From Rhodospirillaceae bacterium LM-1 (GTDB lineage: Bacteria > Pseudomonadota > Alphaproteobacteria > Rhodospirillales > WMHbin7), in contig CACUVI010000027.1 in assembly GCA_902725215.1 (NCBI GenBank), positions 235,455-299,454 on the forward strand: DNA of 64,000 bases. The letters are read 5' to 3'. Positions 8,829-16,059 of this stretch are shown piece after piece. The number at the start of each line of letters is the position of its first letter. Positions within the stretch are counted from its first letter, which is position 1. The notes below the pieces were generated by a model. That model was given only the letters and a program-made list of their open reading frames with translations, was not told the origin of the DNA and did not search any database. The translations under genes were made by a program, and so were the position numbers.

Positions 8829-9266
8829 TCATTTTCTTGTTTCCCCCACCATCCTCACTCGCTTCGCCAAGTTCGGATGTGCGGAAACCGCCGCGATGAA
8901 ACGCCGGTCCGCCGTCGCCACCTGACAATCATGAACGATGGCGGCTGAAAGATAACAGCAGTCATAGACCGGATGCTGAAGGTCGTGCGCCAGCGCCAGG
9001 GCGGGCGACAAACTTTCCGGCGTCATTGCCAAGGTTTCGATGGGCGCTTCTGCAAGATCGCGCCAAGCGTCGTTGGCGTTGGCTTGCGATAATTCCTTCT
9101 TGCGCACCTTGGTCGCCAGCGCGTTGGCGGCTTCCACCCAGAACAAGGCAGGGGCCAGCAGGCGGCACCCCGCATCAAGCAGCCGGACGGCTTCGTCCGA
9201 TCCCACCTCGTCGATCACCCATTTCAGGCCGACGCTGGCATCGACGACAAGACGGTCAGCGCTCAT
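8829..9266 (-). CDS. vapC: PIN-domain ribonuclease toxin, VapC/FitB family
   Basis: The 145-residue PIN protein shows DASVGLKWV at the start, FWVEAANALA with the second acid, HPVYDCCYLSAA with the third and TADRRF with the fourth, all expected metal ligands. It should be a sequence-specific endoribonuclease held in check by the antitoxin encoded just upstream; the two reading frames overlap by 11 bases. This pair is unrelated in sequence to the Phd/VapC pair at 2769–3445. Confidence 0.9.
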   Translation of the reverse strand: MSADRLVVDASVGLKWVIDEVGSDEAVRLLDAGCRLLAPALFWVEAANALATKVRKKELSQANANDAWRDLAEAPIETLAMTPESLSPALALAHDLQHPVYDCCYLSAAIVHDCQVATADRRFIAAVSAHPNLAKRVRMVGETRK

Positions 9267-9498
9267 CGCGGCCCTGGCGGATCAGATCGGCGCTGTCGCT
9301 TTGCTTGCTTGTTCCCGTGCGCAAACGGGCACGTTCGCGCAGCCCCATCACCCAAGACGCCTTGGCTTCAGGCAGACAGGTTTCAGCCAGGATCGAGCGT
9401 ACCTCGGCTTCGACGCTGCGTTTCTTGCTGGCCGCCCGCTGGCGCAGGGCGTCGTGCAATTTGGGATCGATCCGCCGAACGGTGAGAACTTGTGGCAT
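9256..9498 (-). CDS. FitA-like ribbon-helix-helix antitoxin
   Basis: The 80-residue protein begins VLTVRRIDPKLHDALRQRAASKKRSVEAEVRSIL, a ribbon-helix-helix DNA-binding fold of the FitA/VapB type. The charged C-terminal tail (RLRTGTSKQSDSADL) probably binds the PIN toxin. It overlaps the toxin gene by 11 bases. A 17-base palindrome upstream is the likely autoregulatory site. Confidence 0.88.
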   Translation of the reverse strand: MPQVLTVRRIDPKLHDALRQRAASKKRSVEAEVRSILAETCLPEAKASWVMGLRERARLRTGTSKQSDSADLIRQGRDER

Positions 9499-9511
9499 GG
9501 TCGCCTCGCAA

Positions 9512-9557
9512 TGCTGTCAATGACAGCAATAATATGCCTGCAATCATCGCCATTCAA
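9512..9557 (-). promoter_or_regulatory. Promoter and palindromic operator of the FitA/VapC pair
   Basis: On the minus strand TTGAAT (9557–9552), a 17-base spacer and TATTAT (9534–9529) form a promoter. A 17-base perfect palindrome directly follows the -10 box: TGCTGTCA (9512–9519), a central A, TGACAGCA (9521–9528). The position over the transcription start is that of a typical repressor site for a ribbon-helix-helix antitoxin. Confidence 0.75.
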
Positions 9558-9623
9558 GCCCCTTGTCCCGGCTCTCTTCCCATCCATATGAGAGTCAGTC
9601 GCAACATCACAAGAGATCGCGCC

Positions 9624-9896
9624 ATGACATACGATGTCCAGATCCGCCACAGCCGCTTAGCAAAAAGCGGCGATGGCTTCACTCACAGCTTTGAATGTCG
9701 CCATATGGACGGCAAGTCCGAGGAAGACGTCTTCAACCATATCCACCTGACCAGCGATGATCACATCGCCTGCATCGATTCGTGGCATCATCAGGGGGTG
9801 GAACCCTATTCGGTCGATACCGGCGAGATGGAATTTTTCAGCGACGCCAAGCGACCCAGCCGCACGCCAAGCGCTGGCGAGGCCCGCACGGGCTGA
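9624..9896 (+). CDS. Small hypothetical protein
   Basis: This 90-residue ORF starts MTYDVQIRHS and is rich in His, Asp and Glu (SWHHQGVEPYSVDTGEMEFFSD); no family was recognised. An in-frame upstream extension to 9492 overlaps the antitoxin promoter and is unlikely to be translated. It has its own strong terminator 45 bases downstream, which supports it being expressed. It lies in the accessory stretch beside the toxin–antitoxin pair. Confidence 0.5.
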   Translation: MTYDVQIRHSRLAKSGDGFTHSFECRHMDGKSEEDVFNHIHLTSDDHIACIDSWHHQGVEPYSVDTGEMEFFSDAKRPSRTPSAGEARTG

Positions 9897-9941
9897 AGCA
9901 AGCCGCCGGTTTCCTGATCGCATCTGCGGTCAAACCGGCCA

Positions 9942-9970
9942 GAGGGCGGGAATTTCCCGCCCTCTTTTTT
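9942..9970 (+). terminator. Strong intrinsic terminator
   Basis: GAGGGCGGG (9942–9950), a five-base loop AATTT and CCCGCCCTC (9956–9964) form a perfect 9-bp GC-rich stem followed by six T residues. It ends the small gene at 9624–9896. The remaining 275 bases up to the next start are AT-rich and hold no ORF. The ten bases AGGTCGTCTA occur twice there, at 10179–10188 and at 10237–10246 where they run into the start codon. Confidence 0.88.
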
Positions 9971-10245
9971 ACGCAATGTCAGCGATTCCAGTCGGTTGCC
10001 CTGAAAACTAGAAAACGGAAATGCATAAAATTGCAAATAAATGCCAATCAATTTTTTCAATAATTACTTTGCACACAGTTTGTTTGCTTTCCATTTGTTA
10101 TATAACTCTTGCCCCCTGTCTTTGTAAGGCCAATATTTCTTTGACGGCGCTGGTTTGACGCCTTCTAATACGCGTAACAGGTCGTCTACGAAAACCGGCA
10201 AACGTTCAAACGAAAGTCGGTCGTATAGAAAATGAGAGGTCGTCT

Positions 10246-10539
10246 ATGAAGTTTTCCGCCCAAGAAACCGCCACCGGCAAGCAGATCGTCCTTTCCGGAC
10301 GCATCACCTTCGCCGATTTTGACTCGATCAAATCAGTCATCGCCCTTGTGCAGGAATGCGGCGGGCACCGCATCGAACTTGATCTGTCAGCCGTCGAATT
10401 CATCGATTCTTCGGCGCTTGGCATGTTCATGCTGATCCGCGACGCGGCCGTCAGCAAGAATATTGGCCTGACCTTCAAGAGCGCCAAGGGCCAGGTCAAA
10501 CGCATCATGAATCTGGCAAGTTTTCAGATGGCGGCGTAG
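10246..10539 (+). CDS. STAS-domain protein (anti-sigma factor antagonist type), copy 1
   Basis: The 97-residue single STAS domain has VLSGRITFADFDSIK and the conserved VEFIDSSALGMFML loop, where the Ser pair at about residues 55–56 is the usual phosphorylation site of SpoIIAA-like antagonists. Such proteins take part in partner-switching with an anti-sigma/kinase protein to control sigma factors or chemosensory outputs. No kinase or phosphatase partner is adjacent. It is a paralogue of the gene at 10842, sharing ISGRIT/LSGRIT, EFIDSSALGM and KGQVKR. Confidence 0.88.
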   Translation: MKFSAQETATGKQIVLSGRITFADFDSIKSVIALVQECGGHRIELDLSAVEFIDSSALGMFMLIRDAAVSKNIGLTFKSAKGQVKRIMNLASFQMAA

Positions 10540-10565
10540 AGCTGCCTGTTCTTTGCGCGCAGGAT

Positions 10566-10593
10566 AAAAAGGGGGCATTTGCCCTCTTTTTTT
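10566..10593 (+). terminator. Intrinsic terminator after STAS copy 1
   Basis: A5 then G5C (10566–10576), a loop ATTT and GCCCTC followed by T7 form a hairpin with one G·T wobble and a long T tract. It separates the two STAS genes into different transcription units. Confidence 0.75.
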
Positions 10594-10735
10594 CTTGCCT
10601 GAAATTTGAACAAATTCGGTAAGTTATGATGCATAAAATAGATTGTCATTATAAGGCAAGGGGATATGTGTCGTTGTCCCGTTCATGATGTCTTGGAACT
10701 CATCTGCAATTACTTGATGTTTTATCTTACGATAC

Positions 10736-10837
10736 TGATGATAACCAATTTATTATTTTGTGTGGTATTGACGATAACCCGCACTCCTTTTAAGGTTATT
10801 CGTCACGCCTTGTTGCGTGACGTCATGGCGTGGAGGG
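10736..10837 (+). promoter_or_regulatory. Structured leader with mutually exclusive hairpins before STAS copy 2
   Basis: TGACGATAACC (10769–10779) can pair with GGTTATTCGTCA (10794–10804), apart from one bulged base. The second arm's CGTCA is also the start of another perfect hairpin, CGTCACGC (10801–10808)–CTTGTT–GCGTGACG (10815–10822). The two helices cannot form together. A near copy of the first arm, TGATGATAACC, sits at 10736–10746 and could compete for the same partner. The ribosome site GGAGGG is at 10832–10837. This could be a double operator rather than an RNA switch. The rest of the 300-base gap is AT-rich and without an ORF. Confidence 0.4.
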
Positions 10838-10841
10838 ATTT

Positions 10842-11138
10842 ATGCAACATAATATTCAAGCCAGCGCAGGGGACAGGCTTGTCGCCATTAGCGGGCGCAT
10901 TACGTCGCGCGATTACGACGCCTTTAAGGGACTGCTGTCCATGTTCGACGAGGCGGGCGTGCAGCGCGTTGTTTTTGATCTTTCTCAGGTGGAGTTCATC
11001 GATTCATCGGCGCTTGGCATGATCATGCTGGTGCGCGACAAAGCGAAAAGTAAAGGGGCCACCCTGACCCTGCAAGGCGTTAAGGGCCAAGTGAAGCGGC
11101 TGATGGACGTGGTCAAGTTCGATCAAACGGCGAATTAG
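10842..11138 (+). CDS. STAS-domain protein (anti-sigma factor antagonist type), copy 2
   Basis: The 98-residue STAS domain (AISGRITSRDYDAFK … VEFIDSSALGMIMLVRD … VKGQVKRLMDVV) is clearly paralogous to the protein at 10246–10539 and keeps the Ser-Ser loop. The ATG at 10842 follows GGAGGG by four bases; an upstream ATG at 10830 lacks a site. It has its own 300-base upstream region with folded structure, so it is probably controlled separately from copy 1. Confidence 0.87.
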   Translation: MQHNIQASAGDRLVAISGRITSRDYDAFKGLLSMFDEAGVQRVVFDLSQVEFIDSSALGMIMLVRDKAKSKGATLTLQGVKGQVKRLMDVVKFDQTAN

Positions 11139-11190
11139 GCCGTAAAATCCCCGCCCGGGACCGGCGAAGCCATTCTGCTTGCCCTGGGCG

Positions 11191-11226
11191 GTTCGCATAA
11201 AGTTCTTTACATGTTCCTGTTTGTTC
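11191..11226 (+). promoter_or_regulatory. Tandem LexA (SOS) boxes upstream of umuD
   Basis: Four GTTC half-sites run in a row at 11191, 11202, 11213 and 11223, spaced N7, N7 and N6. The first three give two overlapping perfect GTTC-N7-GTTC boxes, the alphaproteobacterial LexA consensus; the fourth is one base short of a third. The array lies 16 bases before the umuD start, so LexA bound here would block transcription. Confidence 0.85.
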
Positions 11227-11241
11227 CGTATGGTGCTTCAT

Positions 11242-11775
11242 ATGGAAACAAGCACGTCTTTCTCCGAGCCGCCGGAATTCCTTCCCGGAACGTCTTGCCC
11301 CTTGGCGGGAGCGGGAGCGGGAGCGGGCAGTGGCGGCATTGTCGTGGGTGGCTCTGAGGGGGGGCGTGCCACCGTTCCCTTTTTCGATCAGGCCTTGCAG
11401 GCAGGCTTTCCCTCGCCGGCGGCCGATCATCGGGCGGTGGGGCTTGATCTGACCTCGCTTCTGATCCGCCATCCGGCGGCCACCTTCATGCTGCGCATTT
11501 CGGGCGACAGTATGACGGGGGCGGGCATTCTGGATGGCGATCTGGCCATCGTCGATCGCTCGCTCGAGGCCAAGCCCGGCCATGTCGTGGTGGCGGTGCT
11601 GGAGGGCGAATTTGTGTTGAAGCGCTTGCGGCTTCGGGGCGGGCGTCTGTTTTTGGACGCCGAGAATCCCAAATTCCATTCCTGCATCGTGCCGACGGAA
11701 AGCGGCTTTGAAATCTGGGGGGTGGTTGTGGCCACCATCCGCCGCCATGTGGGCGAGGAGCGGGGATGCGGGTGA
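11242..11775 (+). CDS. umuD: UmuD-like DNA polymerase V accessory protein (S24 peptidase)
   Basis: This is a 177-residue S24/LexA-like self-cleaving protein. The cleavage site is visible as QAGFPSPAADH (Ala54|Gly55), matching the CGFPSPAAD of E. coli UmuD. The catalytic Ser90 lies in RISGDSMTGAGI and Lys127 in EFVLKRL. After RecA-stimulated cleavage it would activate the UmuC polymerase encoded downstream. The N-terminal arm is about 30 residues longer than in E. coli and contains an Ala/Gly run (LAGAGAGAGSGG). ATG 11242 is the chosen start; 11230 is also in frame. Tandem SOS boxes precede it. Confidence 0.9.
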   Translation: METSTSFSEPPEFLPGTSCPLAGAGAGAGSGGIVVGGSEGGRATVPFFDQALQAGFPSPAADHRAVGLDLTSLLIRHPAATFMLRISGDSMTGAGILDGDLAIVDRSLEAKPGHVVVAVLEGEFVLKRLRLRGGRLFLDAENPKFHSCIVPTESGFEIWGVVVATIRRHVGEERGCG

Positions 11776-11780
11776 GGGAG

Positions 11781-11987
11781 ATGACAAACATGAGCGGATA
11801 TGGGCGGGAGACGAAGATGCGCCATTCATGCGAATTGAATTTCAGTGGGTTGAGTTTCAAAGGGGTTCTGGCAAGTCTGGCGCGGGACGGCGACGGCGCA
11901 AAGGCGGACGACGAACGGGCATGGCTTCGCGATTCGCTGTTTCCCATCGGCGTTTTCTCATTCTGGTGGCTTATCTATTTCGGCTGA
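11781..11987 (+). CDS. Possible small membrane protein inside the umuDC operon
   Basis: A 68-codon ORF lies between umuD and umuC, five bases after the umuD stop, with GAGGGAG before its ATG. The C-terminus is hydrophobic (SLFPIGVFSFWWLIYFG), enough for one membrane segment, and the middle is charged. No family was recognised. Being in an SOS operon, it could be a damage-induced small membrane protein like the division inhibitors SidA or DidA of Caulobacter, but only position and size support that. It may also be a chance ORF. Confidence 0.4.
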   Translation: MTNMSGYGRETKMRHSCELNFSGLSFKGVLASLARDGDGAKADDERAWLRDSLFPIGVFSFWWLIYFG

Positions 11988-12035
11988 TCGCCGAGGGCTG
12001 GCCGTCGAAGATCGGCTGCTAAAAGGCGCTGCGCC

Positions 12036-13331
12036 ATGGCTTTTTCCACCCCCCCCATCGCCCTGGTTGACGGCAATAATTTCTTTGCCTCCTGTGAAAA
12101 GGCGTTCGACCCGTCGCTTAAGGGCGTGCCCGTCATCGTGCTGTCCAACAATGACGGTTGCGCTGTGGCCAGAAGCCCCGAGGCCAAGGCGTTGGGCATT
12201 CCCATGGGCGTGCCCTTGTTCAAGATCAGGCAGATCGTGGCGGCGCATCATGTGCGCGTCTTTTCCGGCAATTTCGAATTGTACGGCGATATGAGCCGCC
12301 GGGTGACCGAGGTGCTGCGCGGCTTCACGCCCGATCTTGAAGTCTATTCCGTCGATGAAAGTTTTCTGGCTTGGCCGGGTTTTTCCGGCGGCGAGAAGGA
12401 ATTGCTGGAATTGGGGGGCGAGATCAGGGATCGCGTTGTGCGCTGGACCGGCATTTCGGTGGGCGTGGGATTCGGTCCCACCAAGACGTTGGCCAAGTTG
12501 GCCAATTACCTAGCCAAGAAGGTGACGGCTTTCGAAGGGGTGGCCAGCCTGATGGACCCAGGCGTGCGCGCCGCCGTGCTGCCTCAAATTCCCATCGGCG
12601 AAGTGTGGGGCGTTGGCCGCGCTTTGGCGCCGCGCCTGATCGCCCTGGGGATGCGCACGGTTGGCGATCTGGCCGCACTCGATCCAAAGAAGGCCAGGCG
12701 CGCCTTCACCGTGGTGGGCGAACGCTTGGTCCGCGAGTTGAACGGCTTGCCCTGCCTAGGCCTGGACGATGTGCCGCCCGCCCGCCAAAGCGCTGTGGTC
12801 AGCCGTTCTTTCGGCAGGCCGGTCAGCGGCTGCCAAGAACTGCAAGAAGCCGTGGCCGCCTTTGCGCACCGCGCCGCCGAGAAGATCAGGGCCGAGGGTC
12901 TGGCCGCGGCCTATATCCAGGCCTATGCCCATGCCAACCGCTTCGCCGATCCGGACTTGCGTTATTCGGGCTGTCTGGGCACGCATTTGGTCGAACCGTC
13001 GTCGGACGGCTGTCTGCTGGTCGGCGAGGCCAAGCGGCTGGCCGAGCAAATCTGGCGGCCAGGCATCCGTTTCGCCAAGGCGGGGGTGATGCTGGCCGGG
13101 CTGGTCGAGGAGGGCCGCGCCACGCCATCTTTGTTTGGGCGCACCGGCCTTGAACGCGACAAGGCCAGCCGTCTGATGGCCGCCATGGACGCCATCAATG
13201 CCCGCATGGGGCGCGACACGTTAAAGCCCCTGGCCGCCGGTCTGAACAAGTCCTGGCAGGGCAAGTCCGCCCACCGCTCCAGGTCCTGGACGACAAGGTG
13301 GGATGAATTGCCGGTCGCCAAGGCATTGTGA
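12036..13331 (+). CDS. umuC: DNA polymerase V catalytic subunit UmuC (Y family)
   Basis: The 431-residue protein has the Y-family catalytic motifs [18 protein letters not shown] near the start and [10 protein letters not shown] near residue 108. The UmuC-specific insertion [20 protein letters not shown] and a helix-hairpin-helix region ([15 protein letters not shown]) follow. The C-terminus has the little-finger domain and the [13 protein letters not shown] tail typical of UmuC. It carries out translesion synthesis as a complex with cleaved UmuD. It lies in the SOS operon with umuD. Confidence 0.95.
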   Translation: MAFSTPPIALVDGNNFFASCEKAFDPSLKGVPVIVLSNNDGCAVARSPEAKALGIPMGVPLFKIRQIVAAHHVRVFSGNFELYGDMSRRVTEVLRGFTPDLEVYSVDESFLAWPGFSGGEKELLELGGEIRDRVVRWTGISVGVGFGPTKTLAKLANYLAKKVTAFEGVASLMDPGVRAAVLPQIPIGEVWGVGRALAPRLIALGMRTVGDLAALDPKKARRAFTVVGERLVRELNGLPCLGLDDVPPARQSAVVSRSFGRPVSGCQELQEAVAAFAHRAAEKIRAEGLAAAYIQAYAHANRFADPDLRYSGCLGTHLVEPSSDGCLLVGEAKRLAEQIWRPGIRFAKAGVMLAGLVEEGRATPSLFGRTGLERDKASRLMAAMDAINARMGRDTLKPLAAGLNKSWQGKSAHRSRSWTTRWDELPVAKAL

Positions 13332-13380
13332 ATTAGAATTAGTTAGCCATCCATTATGGAGCAATTTTTCCGAACCTCGG

Positions 13381-13520
13381 GCAAAGGGGAAATCCTGGAT
13401 AAATCTGTGTCTTGGCAATTCAAAGGGTTGGCAAAATCTCGGGTTCCAAAATTTTTTCCCCTTTGCAGAAAACGTAATTTTATATCATAAAGGGCGCATA
13501 TTCGTGGCTGCCAATATGCG
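13381..13520 (+). promoter_or_regulatory. Inverted repeats in the sat upstream region
   Basis: A perfect 12-base inverted repeat, GCAAAGGGGAAA (13381–13392) and TTTCCCCTTTGC (13455–13466), brackets 62 bases. A second one, CGCATATT (13495–13502) and AATATGCG (13513–13520) with a 10-base gap, lies nearer the gene. The region is AT-rich compared with its surroundings. These are candidate operator or looping sites for the sulfur gene cluster; no known regulator motif was recognised. Confidence 0.4.
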
Positions 13521-13590
13521 GCGGCCCTAATAGCAGGTGGTTGCGTCCAGACGCCTGCGGCCATAAAAACCAAATGGGGAAGGAGAGACT

Positions 13591-14766
13591 ATGTCCAAAC
13601 TTGTGCCTCCGCATGGCGGCGATTCCTTGAAGCCTTTGCTGCTGCCCGAAGTCGAGCGGCGTGAAGAGCTGAAGCGCGCGGCTTCCTTGAAGAAGATCCC
13701 GATGACCTCGCGCGAGACGTCGGACGTCATCATGCTGGCCATGGGCGCCTATACGCCGCTGGACGGATTCATGAACAAGGCCGATTGGAAGGGCGTGTGC
13801 GCCGACATGAAGTTGGCCAGCGGTCTCTTCTGGCCGATTCCCATTACGCTGTCGGCGGATCAAAAGCTGGCCGATTCGATCGGCGTCGGCGAGGAAGCCG
13901 CCCTGGTCGATGGCGAAACCGGCGAGATCATGGGCATCATCGAAGTGTCCGAGAAATACACGATCGACCGCGATTTCGAGAACAGCCACGTCTATCGCAC
14001 CACCGATCCCAAGCATCCGGGCGTCGCCAAGGTGAACGAGCAGGCCGCCGTCAACATCGCTGGCCGCGTGCGCGCCCTTTCGGAAGGCGTGTATCCTGAG
14101 AAGTATAAGGACCTTTATCTGCGTCCGGCCGAATCGCGCGCCGTGTTTGCCGAAAAGGGCTGGTCGAAAGTGGCCGCCTTCCAGACCCGCAACCCGATGC
14201 ACCGCTCGCACGAGCATCTGGCCAAGATCGCCGTCGAAGTGACGGACGGCGTCTTCATCCATCAGGTGCTGGGCAAGCTGAAGGAAGGCGACATTCCCGC
14301 CGAAGTGCGCACCGAAGCCATCGGCGCCATGATCGACAATTACTTCGTGCCGGGCACGGTGATTCAGGCTGGCTATCCCATCGAGATGCGCTATGCCGGT
14401 CCCCGCGAGGCCTTGATCCATGCGCTGATCCGCCAGAATTTCGGCTGCTCGCACCTGATCGTGGGCCGCGACCATGCCGGTGTCGGCGATTACTACGGTC
14501 CCTTCGACGCCCAGCACATCTTCGACGAACTGTGGCCGGGCGCTCTGGTCACCCAGGCATTGAAGATCGACATCACCTTCTTTTGCACCAAGTGCTACGG
14601 TATGGCCACGGCCAAGACCTGCCCGCACGGCAAGGAGCATCAGATCAATATTTCCGGCACCAAGCAGCGCGAAATGCTGTCCAAGGGCGAGCCGATTCCG
14701 CCCGAATTCTCGCGCCCCGAGGTGGTCGAAATCCTGCGTAAATATTATGCCGGCCTGAGCAAGTAA
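13591..14766 (+). CDS. sat: Sulfate adenylyltransferase (ATP sulfurylase)
   Basis: The 391-residue protein is a homooligomeric ATP sulfurylase. It has [14 protein letters not shown] (the QXRNPXHXXHE nucleotide-binding motif) about residue 196 and [16 protein letters not shown] near residue 289, and the C-terminal CxxC…C…H cluster ([19 protein letters not shown]) seen in dissimilatory Sat. It interconverts ATP plus sulfate with APS plus PPi. In sulfur oxidisers it runs toward ATP. Its place before qmoA, 39 bases apart, ties it to dissimilatory sulfur metabolism rather than assimilation. Confidence 0.95.
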   Translation: MSKLVPPHGGDSLKPLLLPEVERREELKRAASLKKIPMTSRETSDVIMLAMGAYTPLDGFMNKADWKGVCADMKLASGLFWPIPITLSADQKLADSIGVGEEAALVDGETGEIMGIIEVSEKYTIDRDFENSHVYRTTDPKHPGVAKVNEQAAVNIAGRVRALSEGVYPEKYKDLYLRPAESRAVFAEKGWSKVAAFQTRNPMHRSHEHLAKIAVEVTDGVFIHQVLGKLKEGDIPAEVRTEAIGAMIDNYFVPGTVIQAGYPIEMRYAGPREALIHALIRQNFGCSHLIVGRDHAGVGDYYGPFDAQHIFDELWPGALVTQALKIDITFFCTKCYGMATAKTCPHGKEHQINISGTKQREMLSKGEPIPPEFSRPEVVEILRKYYAGLSK

Positions 14767-14805
14767 GTTCAGTCTGGAACATCAGCCCAAACGCGTGAGG
14801 TGCCT

Positions 14806-16047
14806 ATGAGTGACAAACCCAAAAGCCAGACCGTCCTTGTGGTGGGCGGCGGCATTGGCGGCATCAGCGCCGCTCTCGAAGCCGCGGAATGCGGCTCGGA
14901 AGTGGTGCTGATCGAAAAGGCGCCCACGCTGGGCGGGCGAGTGGCGGCGTTGAACCGCTACTTCCCCAAGATGTGCCATCCGACCTGCGGGCTGGAAATC
15001 AACTATCAGCGCATCAAGAAGAATCCCCGCATCAAGGTCTTCACCATGGCCGAGGTGTCGGGGATTTCTGGCGCGGCTGGCGACTATACCGTCACCGTGA
15101 CCACCACGCCTCGCTTTGTCACTCCGGCCTGCACGGCTTGCGGCGATTGCGCAAGTGCCGCCACCAGCGAGGTGGCCGATCCGTTCAACTACAATCTCTC
15201 GAAGGTCAAGGCGGCCTATTTGCCGCATACCATGGCCTTCCCGATGCGATATATCGTCGATGCCTCGGTCGTCGGCACGCCGGAAGGCCAAGCCATCAAG
15301 GCCGCCTGCAAACTGAATGCGGTCAATCTGGATGAAAAGCCTGACAGCTTCACGCTCTCTGTCGGCGCCGTGATCTGGGCCACCGGCTGGCGTCCCTACG
15401 ACCCCAACAAGCTGACCATGTACCGTTATGCCGATCTCGCCGACGTGATTACCAACGTCGAGATGGAGCGTCTGGCTTCGCATGACGGCCCGACCAAGGG
15501 CAAGGTTCTGCGTCCTTCGAACAATGAAGCGCCCAAGAAGGTGGCTTTGATCCAGTGCGCGGGTTCGCGCGACCTCAACCATCTGGCCTATTGTTCGCGC
15601 ATCTGCTGCTTGGCTTCGATGAAGCATGCCGCCTATGTGCGCGAACAGTATCCCGAAGCCGAAGTCGATATCTATTACATCGACATCCGCGCTCACGACA
15701 AGCTGGAAGCCTTCTACCGCAAGGCCAAGGCCGATCCTGGCATCCGCTGGATCAAGTCCAAGCCGTCGCGCATCGAAAAGGGCGCCGCTGGCGAACCCGT
15801 GGTCTGCGGCGAAAACACGCTGTCGCGTGAAGTCTACGCCAATGCCTATGATCTGGTGGTTCTCGCCACCGGCATGCAGGCTTCGGCCCAGCCCCCGGCT
15901 GGCGCCGAGTTGGACGAATATGGTTTCGTCGTTTCGGAAGAGGGCGTCTTTGGCGCCGGTGTCGCCACCGGGCCTTTGGACGTCTCGATGTCGGTTCAGT
16001 CTGCGACCGCGGCCGCCCTGCGCGCCGTGCAAGCCGTGCGTTCCTAA
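14806..16047 (+). CDS. qmoA: QmoA: HdrA-like FAD subunit of the quinone-interacting (APS reductase-linked) complex
   Basis: The 413-residue flavoprotein begins with an FAD fingerprint (VLVVGGGIGGISAALEAA) and contains CHPTCGLE, a CTACGDC cluster and VALIQCAGSRD, all HdrA/Qmo hallmarks, but lacks the ferredoxin domains of full HdrA. This fits QmoA, which passes electrons between APS reductase and the quinone pool. ATG 14806 lies seven bases after GAGG; an in-frame GTG at 14800 is less likely. It is followed by qmoB after a 12-base gap. Confidence 0.9.
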   Translation: MSDKPKSQTVLVVGGGIGGISAALEAAECGSEVVLIEKAPTLGGRVAALNRYFPKMCHPTCGLEINYQRIKKNPRIKVFTMAEVSGISGAAGDYTVTVTTTPRFVTPACTACGDCASAATSEVADPFNYNLSKVKAAYLPHTMAFPMRYIVDASVVGTPEGQAIKAACKLNAVNLDEKPDSFTLSVGAVIWATGWRPYDPNKLTMYRYADLADVITNVEMERLASHDGPTKGKVLRPSNNEAPKKVALIQCAGSRDLNHLAYCSRICCLASMKHAAYVREQYPEAEVDIYYIDIRAHDKLEAFYRKAKADPGIRWIKSKPSRIEKGAAGEPVVCGENTLSREVYANAYDLVVLATGMQASAQPPAGAELDEYGFVVSEEGVFGAGVATGPLDVSMSVQSATAAALRAVQAVRS

Positions 16048-16059
16048 GGAGATCGCCAC

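Noticed and set aside
10818-10825. TGACGTCA palindrome before STAS copy 2
   Set aside because: Eight bases, and half of it belongs to the hairpin described in the leader; no bacterial factor is known to me that would justify a separate site.
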